Of a stretch of DNA of 64,000 nucleotides, positions 45,740 to 54,663 are shown in pieces; the first letter of the stretch is position 1, and the number at the start of each line of letters is the position of its first letter. A program made the position numbers and the translations under genes. A model generated the notes under the pieces. It was not told the origin of the DNA, ran no database searches, and saw only the letters and a program-made list of their open reading frames with translations. The stretch is taken from contig NZ_DXUU01000004.1 in assembly GCF_019417665.1 (NCBI RefSeq), forward strand, positions 6,054-70,053, given 5' to 3'. Source of the DNA: Ruminococcus sp. (GTDB lineage: Bacteria > Bacillota > Clostridia > Oscillospirales > Ruminococcaceae).

Positions 45740-46939
45740 ATGAGAAGGTATGAAACAAGATTCTTAGATTTTTTTCAGAAGAATGTCATCTTCATCGGCT
45801 TTTTTGCTGTATCCATCCTTGGACTGCTTCTGCGGATCAAGCTTTTTCCCTTGGAAACTGCTGACTATTCCTACTTTATGAAAAGTTGGATTGATCAGTT
45901 GAAAGAGCACCCGGGCATTTCCGGCATTGGCGAAAACATCGGCGAATATAATGTGCCATACATGTTCTTTCTAGCTGTGATCGCCCGCACCCCATTCTCG
46001 GATTTATACGAGATAAAAGGCTTTTCCGTATTGTTTGACTTTATTGGTGCTTTTGCCGTAATACTGCTTCTCTCACATTTTCAGCAGACAAAGCTGTTCA
46101 CAATGGAAAATCTACTCGCCTATGCAGCCATTTTGTTTACCCCTGTAGTATTTCTCAATTCAGCCTTTTGGGCACAATGCGACTTCATCTATGTCTCCAT
46201 GCTGCTGTTTTGCATGTACTTTATGGTAAAGGAACGATATGCCCTCTCTATGATTTTTTTCGGCATTGCATTTGCCTTTAAATTGCAGGCGATGTTCTTC
46301 TTGCCAGTCATTCTCATTTACTATTTTGCAGCGAAAAAAATGAGAGCCTTGAACTTTCTTTGGATTCCCGTTGTTTTTATTATTGCTGCATTGCCGGCGA
46401 TCTTCGCTGGAAGGGGTATTGTGGACACATTTACCATTTATACCAAGCAGACGTCAATATACGAGAATCTGACCATGGAATGCCCCAATATTTATGTATT
46501 TCTTCCTGGAGACTATGCAATATTTTCCAAAGTCGGCATTATGCTCACCATTCTGACACTGGGCATCGGTGCATGTCTGCTGATCCACAAAGGTTCAATG
46601 GATTCCAAAGAAATTGTCTTATTGGCTGTCTGGAGTACAATGGTGTGTATTTATTTCCTGCCGGCAATGCATGAACGATATGTTTTTATCGCCTGCATTT
46701 TCAGTATTGTCTGGGCATTCCTATATCATAAGGACTGGTGGATTGCGGTTGGTATCAATCTGGTTTGCTTCCTAAGCAGTGTTACCTATTTATTTAAGGT
46801 CACAATCTTCGACTTAAAATACCTGGCTGTGGCAAATCTAGTATTCCTCATTGCGATTACGATCCGACTGTTTGCAAGGCTTGATACAGAATCTGTCAAG
46901 GTGATGGCTTACGCAGACAACAGTAAAGGTCAAAACTAA
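45740..46939 (+). CDS. GT-C-like membrane glycosyltransferase
   Basis: This encodes 399 residues starting at ATG 45740 after AGAAAGGA. About ten hydrophobic segments are visible. The first extracellular loop holds PLETADYSYFMKSWIDQL, with the acidic position expected in lipid-linked sugar transferases of the GT-C fold (mannosyltransferase and GT39-like); AFWAQCDFIY and PAMHERYVF further on are typical of this group. It would use a polyprenyl-phosphate sugar outside the membrane. Donor and acceptor are unknown. Confidence 0.75.
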   Translation: MRRYETRFLDFFQKNVIFIGFFAVSILGLLLRIKLFPLETADYSYFMKSWIDQLKEHPGISGIGENIGEYNVPYMFFLAVIARTPFSDLYEIKGFSVLFDFIGAFAVILLLSHFQQTKLFTMENLLAYAAILFTPVVFLNSAFWAQCDFIYVSMLLFCMYFMVKERYALSMIFFGIAFAFKLQAMFFLPVILIYYFAAKKMRALNFLWIPVVFIIAALPAIFAGRGIVDTFTIYTKQTSIYENLTMECPNIYVFLPGDYAIFSKVGIMLTILTLGIGACLLIHKGSMDSKEIVLLAVWSTMVCIYFLPAMHERYVFIACIFSIVWAFLYHKDWWIAVGINLVCFLSSVTYLFKVTIFDLKYLAVANLVFLIAITIRLFARLDTESVKVMAYADNSKGQN

Positions 46940-47048
46940 TATTACCTATGATATCCGCCGATCTGACCGCTTTGGTGGTCAAATGTCGTCTCATACAATC
47001 CCTTACATTGACTGCATCGGCTAGACTTTTATCTTCCATATACAAAAC

Positions 47049-47082
47049 GGGCGGACACAAACTCCACGTGTTCGCCCATTTC
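47049..47082. terminator. Terminator between convergent genes
   Basis: GGGCGGACAC (47049-47058) pairs with GTGTTCGCCC (47068-47077), with one G-T pair, with T-rich sequence on each side. The gap 46940-47091 holds nothing else that I recognise. Confidence 0.7.
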
Positions 47083-47091
47083 ATTTTTATA

Positions 47092-47943
47092 TCACTTCCG
47101 CCGCACCAGCGCACCTACGCCGCAGCATCCTAGGAATACCGCCAGATCCACTGCCACAATGGTTGCACCCACAGGTGTGGATGCCAGAATGGAGATCAGC
47201 AGGCCGCCTACAGCGCATACCATTGAGATCACCGCTGCACACACGATCACGCCACGGAAACTCCGGAACAGACGCATTGCCGACAGCGCTGGGAAAACAA
47301 TTAACGCCGAGGTCAGCAGAGATCCCACCAGATTCATAGCAAGAACAATGATGACCGCCGTGACGACTGCAATGAGAAAATTATACATTTTCGCACGGAT
47401 ACCCGTTGCCGCAGCAAATGTCTCGTCAAAAGTCACTGCAAAAATCTTGTGATAGCACAAGAAAAAAATTGCCATAACGACCACAGACATGGCCACACAG
47501 ATCCACACATCTGTTTCCGACAGCGTCAGAATCAGCGTAGATCCGAACAGGGTACTGCATACATCTCCGGAAACATTCGCCGAAGCGGAAAACAGATTCT
47601 GCACCAGATAGCCTATGGCAAGGGCGCTTACTGAAAGCATGGCAATCGCAGCATCCCCCTTGATCTTTGCACTTTGGTTGGCACACAGCAGCAGCACTGC
47701 ACATACCACCGTCACCGGCATAACCAGAATCATCTCGTTGTTCAGCCGTAACACTGTGGCAATTGCCAGGGCACCGAACGCCACATGGGACAGCCCATCG
47801 CCAATGACAGAAAACCGTTTCAGCACCAGTGTCACGCCTAGAAGCGAAGAACAGAGGGCAATGAGCACTCCGGCAATCAGCGCATACTGTACGAATGTAA
47901 AGGATAGATAGCCTGTCAGTTGTTCCCAAAGTCCCATATTCAC
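47092..47943 (-). CDS. Zinc ABC transporter permease, ZnuB/AdcB-type
   Basis: This encodes 283 residues with about eight membrane segments, belonging to the ABC-3 metal permease family. Characteristic stretches are RFSVIGDGLSHVAFGALAIA (20 residues) and VGSLLTSALIVFPALSA. It starts with GTG 47943, sharing GTGA with the ATPase stop; ATG 47937 is an alternative. Together with the ATPase and the His-rich binding lipoprotein it should import zinc. Confidence 0.9.
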   Translation of the reverse strand: MNMGLWEQLTGYLSFTFVQYALIAGVLIALCSSLLGVTLVLKRFSVIGDGLSHVAFGALAIATVLRLNNEMILVMPVTVVCAVLLLCANQSAKIKGDAAIAMLSVSALAIGYLVQNLFSASANVSGDVCSTLFGSTLILTLSETDVWICVAMSVVVMAIFFLCYHKIFAVTFDETFAAATGIRAKMYNFLIAVVTAVIIVLAMNLVGSLLTSALIVFPALSAMRLFRSFRGVIVCAAVISMVCAVGGLLISILASTPVGATIVAVDLAVFLGCCGVGALVRRK

Positions 47944-48647
47944 ACCGTCCCTTCCCCGGTATATGCCTGCCCGATCTTGCTTTTGAGATAGTCCGCTTTT
48001 GTCCCGAAAAACAGCGGCGTTTTGCTGATGTGCAGCACATGGGTGGCATACCGCACCGCCGCTTCCATATCATGGGAGACCATGAGTACGGTAATGCCGT
48101 CCTGCTGGTTTAGCTGCTGGATCAACTCATACAGCTCCGTTTGTGCTTTGGGATCTAGTCCTGTCACCGGTTCATCCAACAGCAGCATTTTTTGCGTCGC
48201 ACCCAGTGCCCGTGCCAGAAGTACACGCTGCTGCTGTCCGCCGGATAGTTCCCGATAACACCGCTTTGCCAGGTGGGCAATTCCCAGACGTTCCATATTT
48301 TCCTGGGCAAGCTGTTTTTCCTGTTTTGTGTAAAAGGGTCGGAATCCGCTGCGGTTCAGACAGCCTGAACGGACGATCTCCTGCACTGACGCCGGAAAAT
48401 CCCGCTGCACTGCTGTCTGTTGGGGCAAATAGCCGATCTCATCGGGCTGCAAGCCGTCACCGGTTTCGATTTTCCCTGCCATGGGTGCTTTCAGCCGGAG
48501 CAGCGCCTTGATGAGCGTACTTTTTCCGGAACCGTTTTCCCCTACAATATACAAATAATCCCCGGCATTTACCGAGAAGGACAGATGTTCTGTCACCGGC
48601 ACCCCCTCATATCCTAGAGTCAGGTCGGTACAAGTCAACTGTGCCAT
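47940..48647 (-). CDS. Zinc ABC transporter ATPase, ZnuC/AdcC-type
   Basis: This encodes about 235 residues. ATG 48647 is preferred (GGTGA upstream) over ATG 48659. Motifs are Walker A GENGSGKSTLI, Q-loop GYLPQQTAVQRDFP, signature LSGGQQQRVLLA, Walker B MLLLDEPVTGLD and the switch VSHDM. The phrase around the Q-loop is typical of metal-uptake ATPases. A truncated repeat element (48667-48718) separates it from the binding-protein gene. Confidence 0.92.
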   Translation of the reverse strand: MAQLTCTDLTLGYEGVPVTEHLSFSVNAGDYLYIVGENGSGKSTLIKALLRLKAPMAGKIETGDGLQPDEIGYLPQQTAVQRDFPASVQEIVRSGCLNRSGFRPFYTKQEKQLAQENMERLGIAHLAKRCYRELSGGQQQRVLLARALGATQKMLLLDEPVTGLDPKAQTELYELIQQLNQQDGITVLMVSHDMEAAVRYATHVLHISKTPLFFGTKADYLKSKIGQAYTGEGTV

Positions 48648-48666
48648 ATCTTTCACCATACTTTCT

Positions 48667-48718
48667 ATTTGAAATTAGGAGTTAGGGATGAGGAATGGTG
48701 GTATCTCCTGTGGCGATA
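48667..48718. repeat. Truncated ATGAGGAATGGCGG repeat inside the zinc operon
   Basis: GAAATTAGGAGTTAGGGATG and the following GAGGAATGGTGGTATCTCC correspond to the reverse complement of the right half of the copy at 27545-27685, including a decayed GGTATCGCC hairpin. It lies between the binding-protein and ATPase genes. Confidence 0.65.
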
Positions 48719-48735
48719 AATGAAAAAGAGGATTT

Positions 48736-49743
48736 TCATTCCACTGTCAATGCCTTCTGCAATACTTCCAGATTTTCCTCCATTCGTGACAAATAGGTCA
48801 CGCCGTGATCCAGTTCCTCCTGCGTCACAGATTGCAAAGAGTTGAGTACCAATATTTCTGCGTTAGAATCTGCATTTTCCAGCACCGTTCGGGCAAGGGA
48901 TTGGTCATTGCCTTCTGTGGTCAGAATGCAAGGCAGTTCCAATTCCTCCAATTTCCGGGTCAGAAAGACGATGGTCTCAAAGCTTGCCTCCGTCTCTGCG
49001 GAACAGCCCGGAAATGCCGCATAATATGTTAGGTTATAATCCTCTGCCAGATAGCGGAAGGGGAACCGATCTGCCACCAGAATGGTGCTGCGCACAGCGT
49101 CCGCCATCATCTCCTGATATTTCCCATCCAGTGTCTGTAATTCACTGATATAGGCAGCACAGTTTTCCCGATATTGCGCCGCATGTGCCGGATCTGCTTC
49201 ACAAAGGGCATCCCGGATGGCTTCGCAGGCAGGCTGTGCCCGACGCAGGGAGAGCCAGACATGCTCGTCCAGTTCTTCATCCTCTTCGTGGTCGTGATCT
49301 TCGTCCTCGTGTTCTTCATGATCATCATGTTCGTGATGGTGGTGTTCCTCTTCCTGCATTCCCTCCACGATCACTTCCTCGTTGGCGTCAGCCGCCTCCA
49401 TCATGGAAACGATCTGGACAGTGTCATTTTCCGCTGTTTCCAGCACATCCGTCACCCATTGATCCGACGCACCGCCCACATAGCAGAAGACATCTGCCTG
49501 GGAAATGGCGGCAATGTCCTTTACAGACGGCTGATAGCTGTGCAGATCTGTGCCGCCTTTTATCAGCAGCGTTACATCCACCCCGGCTGCATCGCCGACG
49601 ATCCGGCGTGTCCAGTCATATTCCGGAAAGATCGTGCAGACCACTTGCAGTTGTCCTACAGTTTCCACATCCTCGCCGCAGCCCGTCAGCAGAAAACACC
49701 ACCCCAGGCATACGGCAAGCATAAGCGCCAATTTTCGTTTCAT
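48736..49743 (-). CDS. Zinc-binding lipoprotein, ZnuA/AdcA-type
   Basis: This encodes 335 residues starting at ATG 49743 after GAAAGGAATC. The lipobox LLTGC places the anchor at the end of the signal peptide. After the first ligand region (LHSYQPSVKD) comes a loop of about 30 residues rich in His, Asp and Glu (EEEHHHHEHDDHEEHEDED), the hallmark of zinc-specific binding proteins. Then follow DEHVWLSLRRA and TYYAAFPGCSAETEASF, the latter with a serine where many relatives have histidine. An operator at 49964-49988 suggests zinc-dependent repression. Confidence 0.92.
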   Translation of the reverse strand: MKRKLALMLAVCLGWCFLLTGCGEDVETVGQLQVVCTIFPEYDWTRRIVGDAAGVDVTLLIKGGTDLHSYQPSVKDIAAISQADVFCYVGGASDQWVTDVLETAENDTVQIVSMMEAADANEEVIVEGMQEEEHHHHEHDDHEEHEDEDHDHEEDEELDEHVWLSLRRAQPACEAIRDALCEADPAHAAQYRENCAAYISELQTLDGKYQEMMADAVRSTILVADRFPFRYLAEDYNLTYYAAFPGCSAETEASFETIVFLTRKLEELELPCILTTEGNDQSLARTVLENADSNAEILVLNSLQSVTQEELDHGVTYLSRMEENLEVLQKALTVE

Positions 49744-49758
49744 ATGATTCCTTTCATG

Positions 49759-49920
49759 AGAGCCTGTTTCGTATCTTTTCCCACGCACCTTTTTGGTGAA
49801 TTTTGTTGTTTTCTGCGTTAAAAATTCTTGCCGGACGAAAGCCAGCCTGCGAATTTTTGCCTTGAAATCAACGAAAATTCACTCAAAAATCTACGCAGAA
49901 AAAGTTACGAAACAGACTCT
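49759..49920. repeat. Hairpin element, copy C, in the zinc-operon leader
   Basis: This 162-base element has ends AGAGCCTGTTTCGTATCTTT and the complement of AAAAGTTACGAAACAGACTC plus T. On the minus strand it begins AGAGTCTGTTTCGTAACT and ends GGGAAAAGATACGAAACAGG plus CTCT, very like copy B in sequence and length. It folds as a long hairpin with GTGAATTTT/AAAATTCAC, AAAAATT/AATTTTT and an apical GCTGG-CTTTCGT-CCGGC. It lies between the zinc promoter and the first gene, in the same sense relative to transcription as copy B. Confidence 0.75.
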
Positions 49921-49963
49921 AGGGCAGAAAAACAGGGGCACATCGTGTCCCCCCGTTCGGCTC

Positions 49964-49988
49964 GAATATGAAAATGGTTTTCATATTC
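49964..49988. promoter_or_regulatory. Fur/Zur-like operator of the zinc operon
   Basis: GAATATGAAAA (49964-49974), TGG and TTTTCATATTC (49978-49988) are perfect inverted repeats starting three bases after the -10, over the expected start of transcription. The inner TGAAAA-TGG-TTTTCA resembles Fur-family boxes. Zinc control by a Zur-type repressor is inferred from the genes behind it. Confidence 0.75.
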
Positions 49989-49990
49989 AT

Positions 49991-50019
49991 ATTATAGCAG
50001 ATTTGATATGAGATGTCAA
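49991..50019 (-). promoter_or_regulatory. Consensus promoter of the zinc operon
   Basis: On the minus strand TTGACA (50014-50019), 17 bases and TATAAT (49991-49996) match the consensus fully. The first gene starts about 240 bases downstream, after the operator and hairpin element C. Confidence 0.88.
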
Positions 50020-50106
50020 GAGATTTTTTATGCGAACAAAAAATAGATTCTCGTGGGGGACAACGTAGGAATGTTTCTATGATTGCAAAAAATTTTCCAA
50101 TACCCC

Positions 50107-50135
50107 TTGACAACGTCTTTTGGATATGCTATACT
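50107..50135 (+). promoter_or_regulatory. Promoter of the YtrA-like operon
   Basis: TTGACA (50107-50112), 17 bases and TATACT (50130-50135) lie about 110 bases before the GntR gene. Confidence 0.85.
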
Positions 50136-50149
50136 TTATGTGTTTCATG

Positions 50150-50164
50150 AAGTGTACAACACTT
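50150..50164. promoter_or_regulatory. Likely operator of the GntR regulator
   Basis: AAGTGT-ACA-ACACTT is a perfect inverted repeat 14 bases after the -10. Its position suits autorepression by the YtrA-like protein. A direct repeat CAACGCATA-like pair follows at about 50168-50184. Confidence 0.65.
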
Positions 50165-50245
50165 ATAACGCATACAACGCATAAAGATTATGCTGAAACT
50201 GAATTGGATCACATCATACATCAGAACAGGAATGGAGGTCTTGCC

Positions 50246-50647
50246 ATGTTTCAAATTGATCCCATGTCACGAGAGCCTGTCTATGAGCAAATCATTGCAC
50301 AGGTAGAACGTTTTATTTTGACAGATGTGCTGCTGCCGGGCAGTCAGATTCCGTCGGTGCGAAATGTTTCTATGACAAATTCTATCAATCCCCGTACCAT
50401 TTTAAAGGCATATACAGATTTGGACGCCCGAGGGCTGATCCAATCTGTACCGGGAAAAGGCTATTTTGTCTGTACAGACGCACAAGAGAAACTGCTACAG
50501 AAAGGACGTGCGAAGATGAAGGATCTGACAGAACTACTCACAGAGCTGGCGATTGCCGGCGTGACCAAAGAGGAAATCAGTGCCTGTGTGGAACAGGCCT
50601 ATGCAGATGCTGAAAAGCAGCACCAACAGGGAGGGACTATAGTATGA
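50246..50647 (+). CDS. GntR-family regulator, YtrA type
   Basis: This encodes 133 residues starting at ATG 50246 after GGAGGTC. The winged helix is clear (PVYEQIIAQVERFIL, GSQIPSVRNVSM, INPRTILKAYTDLDARGLI with key part RTILKAY, and SVPGKGYFV). The effector domain is only about 50 residues of helix, the hallmark of the YtrA subfamily, which typically represses ABC transporter operons that respond to cell-wall antibiotics. It overlaps the ATPase gene by four bases (ATGA). Confidence 0.92.
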   Translation: MFQIDPMSREPVYEQIIAQVERFILTDVLLPGSQIPSVRNVSMTNSINPRTILKAYTDLDARGLIQSVPGKGYFVCTDAQEKLLQKGRAKMKDLTELLTELAIAGVTKEEISACVEQAYADAEKQHQQGGTIV

Positions 50648-51573
50648 TCGAAGTAAAAAATCTCACAAAGCGGTTTCAGGATTTCACTGCATTGGAAAAT
50701 GTCACCTGTACCATCGGTTCTGGCTGTATCTATGGCATGGTCGGCTCTAACGGTGCCGGAAAATCCACATTTTTGCGTGCCCTTACCGGTGTATACCAGC
50801 CGGACGGCGGACGGATCCTTATTGATGGAATGCCCGTCTGGGACGATCCTGCGGTAAAGCGCCGCATTGCTTATGTGCCTGATGAGTTGTATTTTCTCTC
50901 CGGTGCCAATCTGAACCGCATGGAGCGGATGTACCGCAATACATACCCGGATTTTGACCCGGAACAGTTCCGAAAGCTTTGCAGCCAGTTTCAGTTGCCC
51001 CGAAACAAGTCTTTGGGACAGTTCTCCAAGGGTATGCGCCGTCAGGCGGCAACCATTCTGGCACTGTCCTGCAAGCCGGATTATCTCTTTTTCGACGAGA
51101 CCTTTGATGGTCTGGATCCGGTCATGCGGAATTTTGTCAAGCGGCTCATTTGTGAGGATGTTCTGGAGCGCGGTGCTTCGGCAATTATCACATCTCATTC
51201 TCTTCGAGAGCTGGAAGATATCTGCGACCAGTTGGCACTGCTCCATAAGGGTGGTCTAGTGCTGGAAAGCGACATCGAAAACCTCAAGACTTCACAGTTC
51301 AAGATCCAGATCGCATTCCGGGAGGAATATGACAAGTCCAAGTTCGACGGCATCCAGATCTCTCACTTTGAAAAGAGCGGCAGCGTGGCAAATATGATCG
51401 TAGGCGGTGACCGTGACGATATTGTGGATAAACTTCGTGCCATGCAGCCGATACTCCTGGATGTGTTGCCTCTGTCTCTGGAGGAGATCTTCACTTATGA
51501 AATGGAAACGCTGGGCTATACATTCCAGATTGACGAAATGAACGAGGAGGGTGCTGCAAATGCAAAATCTTGA
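50644..51573 (+). CDS. ABC transporter ATPase, YtrB-like
   Basis: This encodes 309 residues. Walker A GSNGAGKST is at 35-43, Walker B reads YLFFDETFDGLD, and the switch is TSHSLRELE. The signature is degenerate (QFSKGMRRQ in place of LSGGQ), as is common in this subgroup. About 90 residues after the ATPase core (from FREEYDKSKF) form an accessory domain. It is coupled to the GntR gene and followed by a tiny membrane peptide and a large permease. Confidence 0.9.
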   Translation: MIEVKNLTKRFQDFTALENVTCTIGSGCIYGMVGSNGAGKSTFLRALTGVYQPDGGRILIDGMPVWDDPAVKRRIAYVPDELYFLSGANLNRMERMYRNTYPDFDPEQFRKLCSQFQLPRNKSLGQFSKGMRRQAATILALSCKPDYLFFDETFDGLDPVMRNFVKRLICEDVLERGASAIITSHSLRELEDICDQLALLHKGGLVLESDIENLKTSQFKIQIAFREEYDKSKFDGIQISHFEKSGSVANMIVGGDRDDIVDKLRAMQPILLDVLPLSLEEIFTYEMETLGYTFQIDEMNEEGAANAKS

Positions 51574-51718
51574 GAAACGCTATTCTTACCGGCACCAGGA
51601 CAGACGGGAAATGCGGCATCAGCTGCTGACCAATCTGATTATTTTGCTGCTGGTACTGGGATTGGGGACAGTTTGTGCAGTGACCTATTTTCATGCAAGA
51701 GGAGGATTAGTAAGATGA
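51560..51718 (+). CDS. Small single-span membrane peptide in the YtrA-like operon
   Basis: A 52-codon frame begins at ATG 51560 behind GAGGAGGG, overlaps the end of the ATPase gene, and its TGA overlaps the permease start (ATGA at 51715-51718). It encodes a charged start (MQNLEKRYSYRHQDRREMRH), one hydrophobic span (LIILLLVLGLGTVCAV) and a short tail. The strong ribosome site and the overlaps on both sides make it a real gene. I know no family; it may be a small subunit of the transporter. Confidence 0.8.
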   Translation: MQNLEKRYSYRHQDRREMRHQLLTNLIILLLVLGLGTVCAVTYFHARGGLVR

Positions 51719-53847
51719 ATAAAAAGCAATCAACATTTTCCCTGGGACTGCTGCGGGAAGGATTCCGGCAGTGCCAGATGATCGGCATTCTCGCTATGGT
51801 TGTCATGGTACTGGGTGCTCTGTTTATACCCATTGGTCATGTGATCAGTGTGAGAAATGAACCCTATTATGTTACAGAAGCATGGAATGCCTGGAGTGCA
51901 AATCCGCTAATACTTCTGGTATTGTTGGTCGCACCGCTGATGACTTTGGTACTGTTCCACTTCCTGGACAGCCGTGCTGCTTCGGATCTGTATCACGCCA
52001 TGCCCCACAAGCGCATTACTCTTTATCTCAACTATGCTGGGGCAATTCTCCTGTGGATCGTATTATTGATAGCAGTGAGCACGGCAGTATCTCTGATTTC
52101 TTGTGCGATCACGCATCAGTACATCACTTTGTTATATGATACTCTTTTGCCCTATCTGTGCAGTATTTTTCTGATGTGTGCCCTGATGATCTCTGGCATT
52201 CTCATTGCCATGAGCCTGACGGGAACGGTATTCACAAACGTACTGTTTTCAGCGATCTTGTTGTTTCTGCCTCGGCTTTGTATGTCTTTCCTAAGTGCAA
52301 CTGTTACGGGCAATATGCCCTTTATGCTCGGTTCAGGCGAATCTGACAGTTTTTTTCGCAGCAGCAACAACCTGTTGATCTCTCTGCTCGCCGGATTATA
52401 TGGCATCAGCTCCAGCGATGACATTATTAGTGTATTCAAGCCAGGTTGGCAGGCGCTTGTCTATACGCTGCTTCTGGCACTGATCTACTTCGCCATTGGC
52501 GCATGGCTGTTTTGCCGTCGCCGCAGTGAAGCTGCTGGACAGTCGGCCCCCAGCCGGATGCTCCAGAATGTCTACCGTATTGTGGTAACTATGACCTATT
52601 GTGTCTTTGTCACTGGGGCACTGCACTCTTGTCTGCACGATGGTGTAGACGGTGTAAACGGTGAGGACTTGTTTACATTCTTGATCCTATACATCATTGC
52701 GCTCCTGATCTATTTTACTTACGAGCTGATCACCACAAAAAAATGGCGCAATCTGCTCCGGTCAATGCCGGGTCTGGCAGTGTTGGTTGTCCTGAACGGC
52801 GGTATTCTGCTGGGGATGCATGTGGCAGAGAAAAAGATCCTGGATCAGCGTCCGGCAGTGCAGGAGATCGAAAGTGTTTCCTTCCGCAACAGTAATGACG
52901 GCAGCTCTGTTTACGAGGGGGCATATCTGGGATATGGAGAGTACGTGGATCTGACGAGCCAGAAGATCGAGATCACCGATCCCACAGTCATTTCTCTGGT
53001 ATCCTACTATCTGAATGAGAACATTGAGACATGGGAAAAGGGAGAGAATTCCTACTATAACAAATATTACAACCATTCCGGCACAAGTGCATATACAGAC
53101 TATGCTGTCACCATCCGCACCAAGGATGATACGTTGTATCGTTCTGTTATGATCCCGAATTCCGAGGCTGGTGCTCTCATGGAATCCTTGCAGAGCAACG
53201 AGGAATTTGTTAAGGCATGGATGACACCGCCGGAGCCAGTAGAAAATACGCTATACATGGAAACATATGTAGGTGATGGAGAGATTGGCGTAGAAGCTCT
53301 GTATGACTCCTATGTAGAAGAACTGAAAACCGTTCCCTTTGAGAAGTTCTATGAAAAACAGACGACAAATGCAAACTATGCAGTAAGTTTTGCTTATACC
53401 TTCCGTGCAAACGGCGATAATCTGACGATCAGCTGTCCGATTTATGCAGATCTGATGCCGAAAACACTTCAGAAATACTATGACATGCTCTACGATGCAC
53501 AGGCGGATTCCCGTGACACATTCTTCCATAATGCCGACATCAACGCTTCTCTGAACATCAGTGCCTATGGCAGAACGGTCAATGGTTCTTACAAATACGC
53601 TGACTGTTATGATGATGCAGACAACATGCCGCTCAGTGAATTGGAAACCTACCAGCTGCTTCTGAAATATGCAGAGGACAGACCTGTTCAGGCTGGCGAA
53701 GCGTATGCTGAGATCTTGATCTATCCCTATGTGACTGACGAAGAGGAATACAGTGAAAATTATATTATGCTGCCGCTGAAGGATGCTTTCTTCACAGATA
53801 CACAGGTGAATGAAAACTTTAACACTGGAAGTTATGATGAGTACTGA
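51715..53847 (+). CDS. ABC transporter permease of the YtrA-like operon
   Basis: This encodes 710 residues starting at ATG 51715 after AGAGGAGGATT. The first 390 residues carry about eight membrane segments (for example LIIPIGHVISV-like LFIPIGHVISV and LILLVLLVAPLMTLVLF), with DLYHAMPHKRITLYL as a cytoplasmic loop. The last 310 residues are polar, Tyr/Asp/Asn-rich and probably outside the cell. It should partner the ATPase. The large outside domain suggests substrate sensing or binding, but the substrate is unknown. Confidence 0.85.
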   Translation: MNKKQSTFSLGLLREGFRQCQMIGILAMVVMVLGALFIPIGHVISVRNEPYYVTEAWNAWSANPLILLVLLVAPLMTLVLFHFLDSRAASDLYHAMPHKRITLYLNYAGAILLWIVLLIAVSTAVSLISCAITHQYITLLYDTLLPYLCSIFLMCALMISGILIAMSLTGTVFTNVLFSAILLFLPRLCMSFLSATVTGNMPFMLGSGESDSFFRSSNNLLISLLAGLYGISSSDDIISVFKPGWQALVYTLLLALIYFAIGAWLFCRRRSEAAGQSAPSRMLQNVYRIVVTMTYCVFVTGALHSCLHDGVDGVNGEDLFTFLILYIIALLIYFTYELITTKKWRNLLRSMPGLAVLVVLNGGILLGMHVAEKKILDQRPAVQEIESVSFRNSNDGSSVYEGAYLGYGEYVDLTSQKIEITDPTVISLVSYYLNENIETWEKGENSYYNKYYNHSGTSAYTDYAVTIRTKDDTLYRSVMIPNSEAGALMESLQSNEEFVKAWMTPPEPVENTLYMETYVGDGEIGVEALYDSYVEELKTVPFEKFYEKQTTNANYAVSFAYTFRANGDNLTISCPIYADLMPKTLQKYYDMLYDAQADSRDTFFHNADINASLNISAYGRTVNGSYKYADCYDDADNMPLSELETYQLLLKYAEDRPVQAGEAYAEILIYPYVTDEEEYSENYIMLPLKDAFFTDTQVNENFNTGSYDEY

Positions 53848-53871
53848 TGTGCTGGGCGAATGGACTGACAT

Positions 53872-54537
53872 ATGAAACAAGGTATGATCCGGAAGATACT
53901 TGCGCTTTTCCTTGGACTGCTGTTGATCGGAATTGCCGGTTGGTACATGATTGGAAGATTGCATTCTGATTCTCATTATGTACAGCGCAGGAATACCGCA
54001 TGGAACTTAATATTGGTTAACGAATGGAATCCTATTCCGAAAGAATATGAGGTAAATCTGCTGGAACTATCCAACGGAAGGCAGATCGATGAAAGAATCT
54101 ATCCTGATTTGCAGGCAATGTTTGATGCTGCCCGTGCAGATGGTGTATATCCAGTAGTCGGTGAAGGATATCGTACAGAACAGGAACAGCAAGATATGAT
54201 GGATGAAAAAATACAAGTCTATCAAAACGAAGGTTACTCTGAAAAAGACGCAGAAGCTCTTGCAGAAGAAGAGGTTGCTGTTCCGGGTACAAGTGAACAT
54301 CAGCTGGGTCTGGCGGTGGATATCAATGCAGATACCTCACAAGGCAGTGAAAATGAGACAGTTTACTCCTGGCTGGCAGACCATGCGTGGGAATATGGCT
54401 TTATTCTACGATATCCGGCAAATAAGACAGAACTCACGGGCATTACCTATGAGCCATGGCACTATCGCTATGTAGGGAAAGAAGCCGCAGAAACCATTCA
54501 TACACAAGGAATTTGCCTGGAGGAGTATCTTTCCTAA
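53872..54537 (+). CDS. D-alanyl-D-alanine carboxypeptidase, VanY family
   Basis: This 221-residue membrane-anchored zinc peptidase (anchor at about 8-28) should trim the last D-alanine from peptidoglycan stems. Ligands are H143 and D150 in SEHQLGLAVDI and H197 in EPWHYRYVG, with E194 as the likely catalytic base. GEGYRTEQEQQ is also a family signature. It begins 24 bases after the permease gene and so may belong to the same operon, which would fit a cell-wall-stress response. Plain VanY activity does not by itself mean vancomycin resistance. Confidence 0.9.
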   Translation: MKQGMIRKILALFLGLLLIGIAGWYMIGRLHSDSHYVQRRNTAWNLILVNEWNPIPKEYEVNLLELSNGRQIDERIYPDLQAMFDAARADGVYPVVGEGYRTEQEQQDMMDEKIQVYQNEGYSEKDAEALAEEEVAVPGTSEHQLGLAVDINADTSQGSENETVYSWLADHAWEYGFILRYPANKTELTGITYEPWHYRYVGKEAAETIHTQGICLEEYLS

Positions 54538-54590
54538 TTATTTTCTGACAACTTCTTATGATAAAACTTCTTCCTTAAATCCCAAACAGA

Positions 54591-54628
54591 AAAAAGCACT
54601 CTTTTGCAATGGCAGAGAGTGCTTTTTT
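54591..54628 (+). terminator. Terminator after the carboxypeptidase gene
   Basis: AAAAAGCACTCT (54591-54602) pairs with AGAGTGCTTTTTT (54616-54628). It can act on both strands. Confidence 0.88.
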
Positions 54629-54663
54629 CGTGTATGAATGCTGCTGCATATCTTTTGGCTTGA

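Noticed and set aside
53872..54537. A vancomycin-resistance cluster
   Set aside because: Only a VanY-like carboxypeptidase is present; no vanH, ligase or vanX homologue lies nearby, so ordinary wall maturation is more likely.
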